From DASRIA01 sp035650255 (GTDB lineage Bacteria; Actinomycetota; Thermoleophilia; Solirubrobacterales; JBBDJG01), in assembly GCA_035650255.1 (NCBI GenBank), contig DASRIA010000017.1, positions 1 to 64,000 of the forward strand: a stretch of DNA of 64,000 bases, in the 5' to 3' direction. This document shows positions 63,792-64,000 of the stretch, piece by piece (the stretch's first letter is position 1; each line of letters opens with the position of its first letter). Under the pieces are notes generated by a model. The model was given only the letters and a program-made list of their open reading frames with translations. It was not told the origin of the DNA and made no database searches. The position numbers and the translations under genes were made by a program.

Positions 63792-64000
63792 CGGGCGAGC
63801 GCGTCGCGACGGCACGCCGCGAGGCGGGCCTCAGCCAGAAGGAGCTGGCCGAGCGGCTCGGCGTCTCGCTGTGGGACGTCGAGCGCATCGAGGACGGCCA
63901 GCAGGACGCGGTCGCGCGCCTGGACGAGCTGGCGCGGGCCACCGGGAAGCCGCGCGCGTGGTTCGGCACGGGCGAAGCCCCTGCGGCGGAGTCGAACGGC
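63788..64000 (+). CDS. XRE-family helix-turn-helix protein (partial, runs off the window)
   Basis: The first 71 codons are present and the frame is open at the end. MTGERVATARREAGLSQKEL is followed by AERLGVSLWDVERIEDGQQD, a standard Cro/CI-type helix-turn-helix, then ARLDELARATGKPRAWF. The ATG overlaps the glycosyltransferase stop as ATGA, so it belongs to the exopolysaccharide operon and may control it. What follows the DNA-binding domain cannot be seen. Confidence 0.84.
   Translation, partial: MTGERVATARREAGLSQKELAERLGVSLWDVERIEDGQQDAVARLDELARATGKPRAWFGTGEAPAAESNG

Noticed and set aside
1..64000. Prophage, transposon or integrated island
   Set aside because: No integrase, transposase, phage structural gene or tRNA-fragment duplication was found. 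Composition is uniform, and the tRNA genes at the left end are not flanked by att-like repeats within the window.

Overview
High-GC actinobacterial chromosome, most likely class Thermoleophilia (Gaiellales/Solirubrobacterales). This placement is an inference. It rests on GC-rich third codon positions, many GTG starts, GTGA/ATGA stop-start overlaps, frequent apparently leaderless genes (a TAnnnT hexamer 6-8 nt before the start codon), tandem SigB/SigF-type sigma factors, a DhnA-type class I aldolase, paired YbdK ligases, and a secreted C-terminal domain that I associate with this class. No phage, integrase, transposase, CRISPR or rRNA is visible.

Layout. 0-1.1 kb: tRNA-Ser(GCT) and tRNA-Arg(ACG), a SnoaL-like protein, a basic small protein and a gutted cold-shock gene. 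1.3-6.6 kb: a surface-glycan cassette with a GT2 glycosyltransferase, then a symmetric divergent pair (GT92 plus methyltransferase on one side, sulfotransferase plus GT92 on the other). 6.6-10.2 kb: a minor-pseudopilin operon. 10.4-13.4 kb: zinc alcohol dehydrogenase, beta-lactamase-fold hydrolase and PhyH dioxygenase. 13.6-19.4 kb: envelope proteins and an ECF sigma factor fused to an anti-sigma-like zinc motif, then a GNAT enzyme and an ATP-grasp enzyme. 19.4-28.7 kb: secreted proteins (nine-repeat protein, sulfatase, Thr-rich lipoprotein, very large subtilase). 28.9-31.4 kb: two tandem sigma factors and a family-5 uracil-DNA glycosylase. 31.4-38.7 kb: metabolic and redox genes (MBL hydrolase, selD, pseudo-rhomboid, CstB-like persulfide dioxygenase-rhodanese, cupin, YbdK ligase, class I aldolase). 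38.7-43.3 kb: pilin, DUF2203, monothiol glutaredoxin plus repeat-extended BolA, HD protein, ferritin, FMN-dependent hydroxy-acid oxidase. 43.3-53.6 kb: small membrane proteins, LemA group, M15-type peptidase, VOC protein, flavoprotein, second YbdK, PhoD and a sugar aminotransferase. 53.7-64 kb: exopolysaccharide locus (aminotransferase, Gfo/Idh/MocA dehydrogenase, polyprenyl-phosphate sugar transferase, bi-domain oxidoreductase, AsnB-type amidotransferase, Wzz/BY-kinase, GT4, start of an XRE regulator).

How the genes fit together. The two ends both concern surface polysaccharide: modification at the left (GT92, sulfotransferase, methyltransferase) and synthesis and chain-length control at the right. 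The 6.6-10.2 kb operon supplies minor pilins, and a major-type pilin lies separately at 38.7 kb. Glutaredoxin-BolA, ferritin, the CstB-like enzyme and SelD form a loose iron, sulfur and selenium group.

Non-coding structure is unusually rich. There are two copies of a 47-nt nested-hairpin repeat, three copies of a 62-nt palindromic repeat, an extended composite of that repeat in inverted orientation bounding about 14 kb, a 33-bp direct repeat carrying the aldolase -35 region, and a 69-bp tandem repeat translated in frame at the end of BolA. No gap between genes exceeds about 270 bases; the larger gaps are described under the repeats, promoters and terminators they contain.
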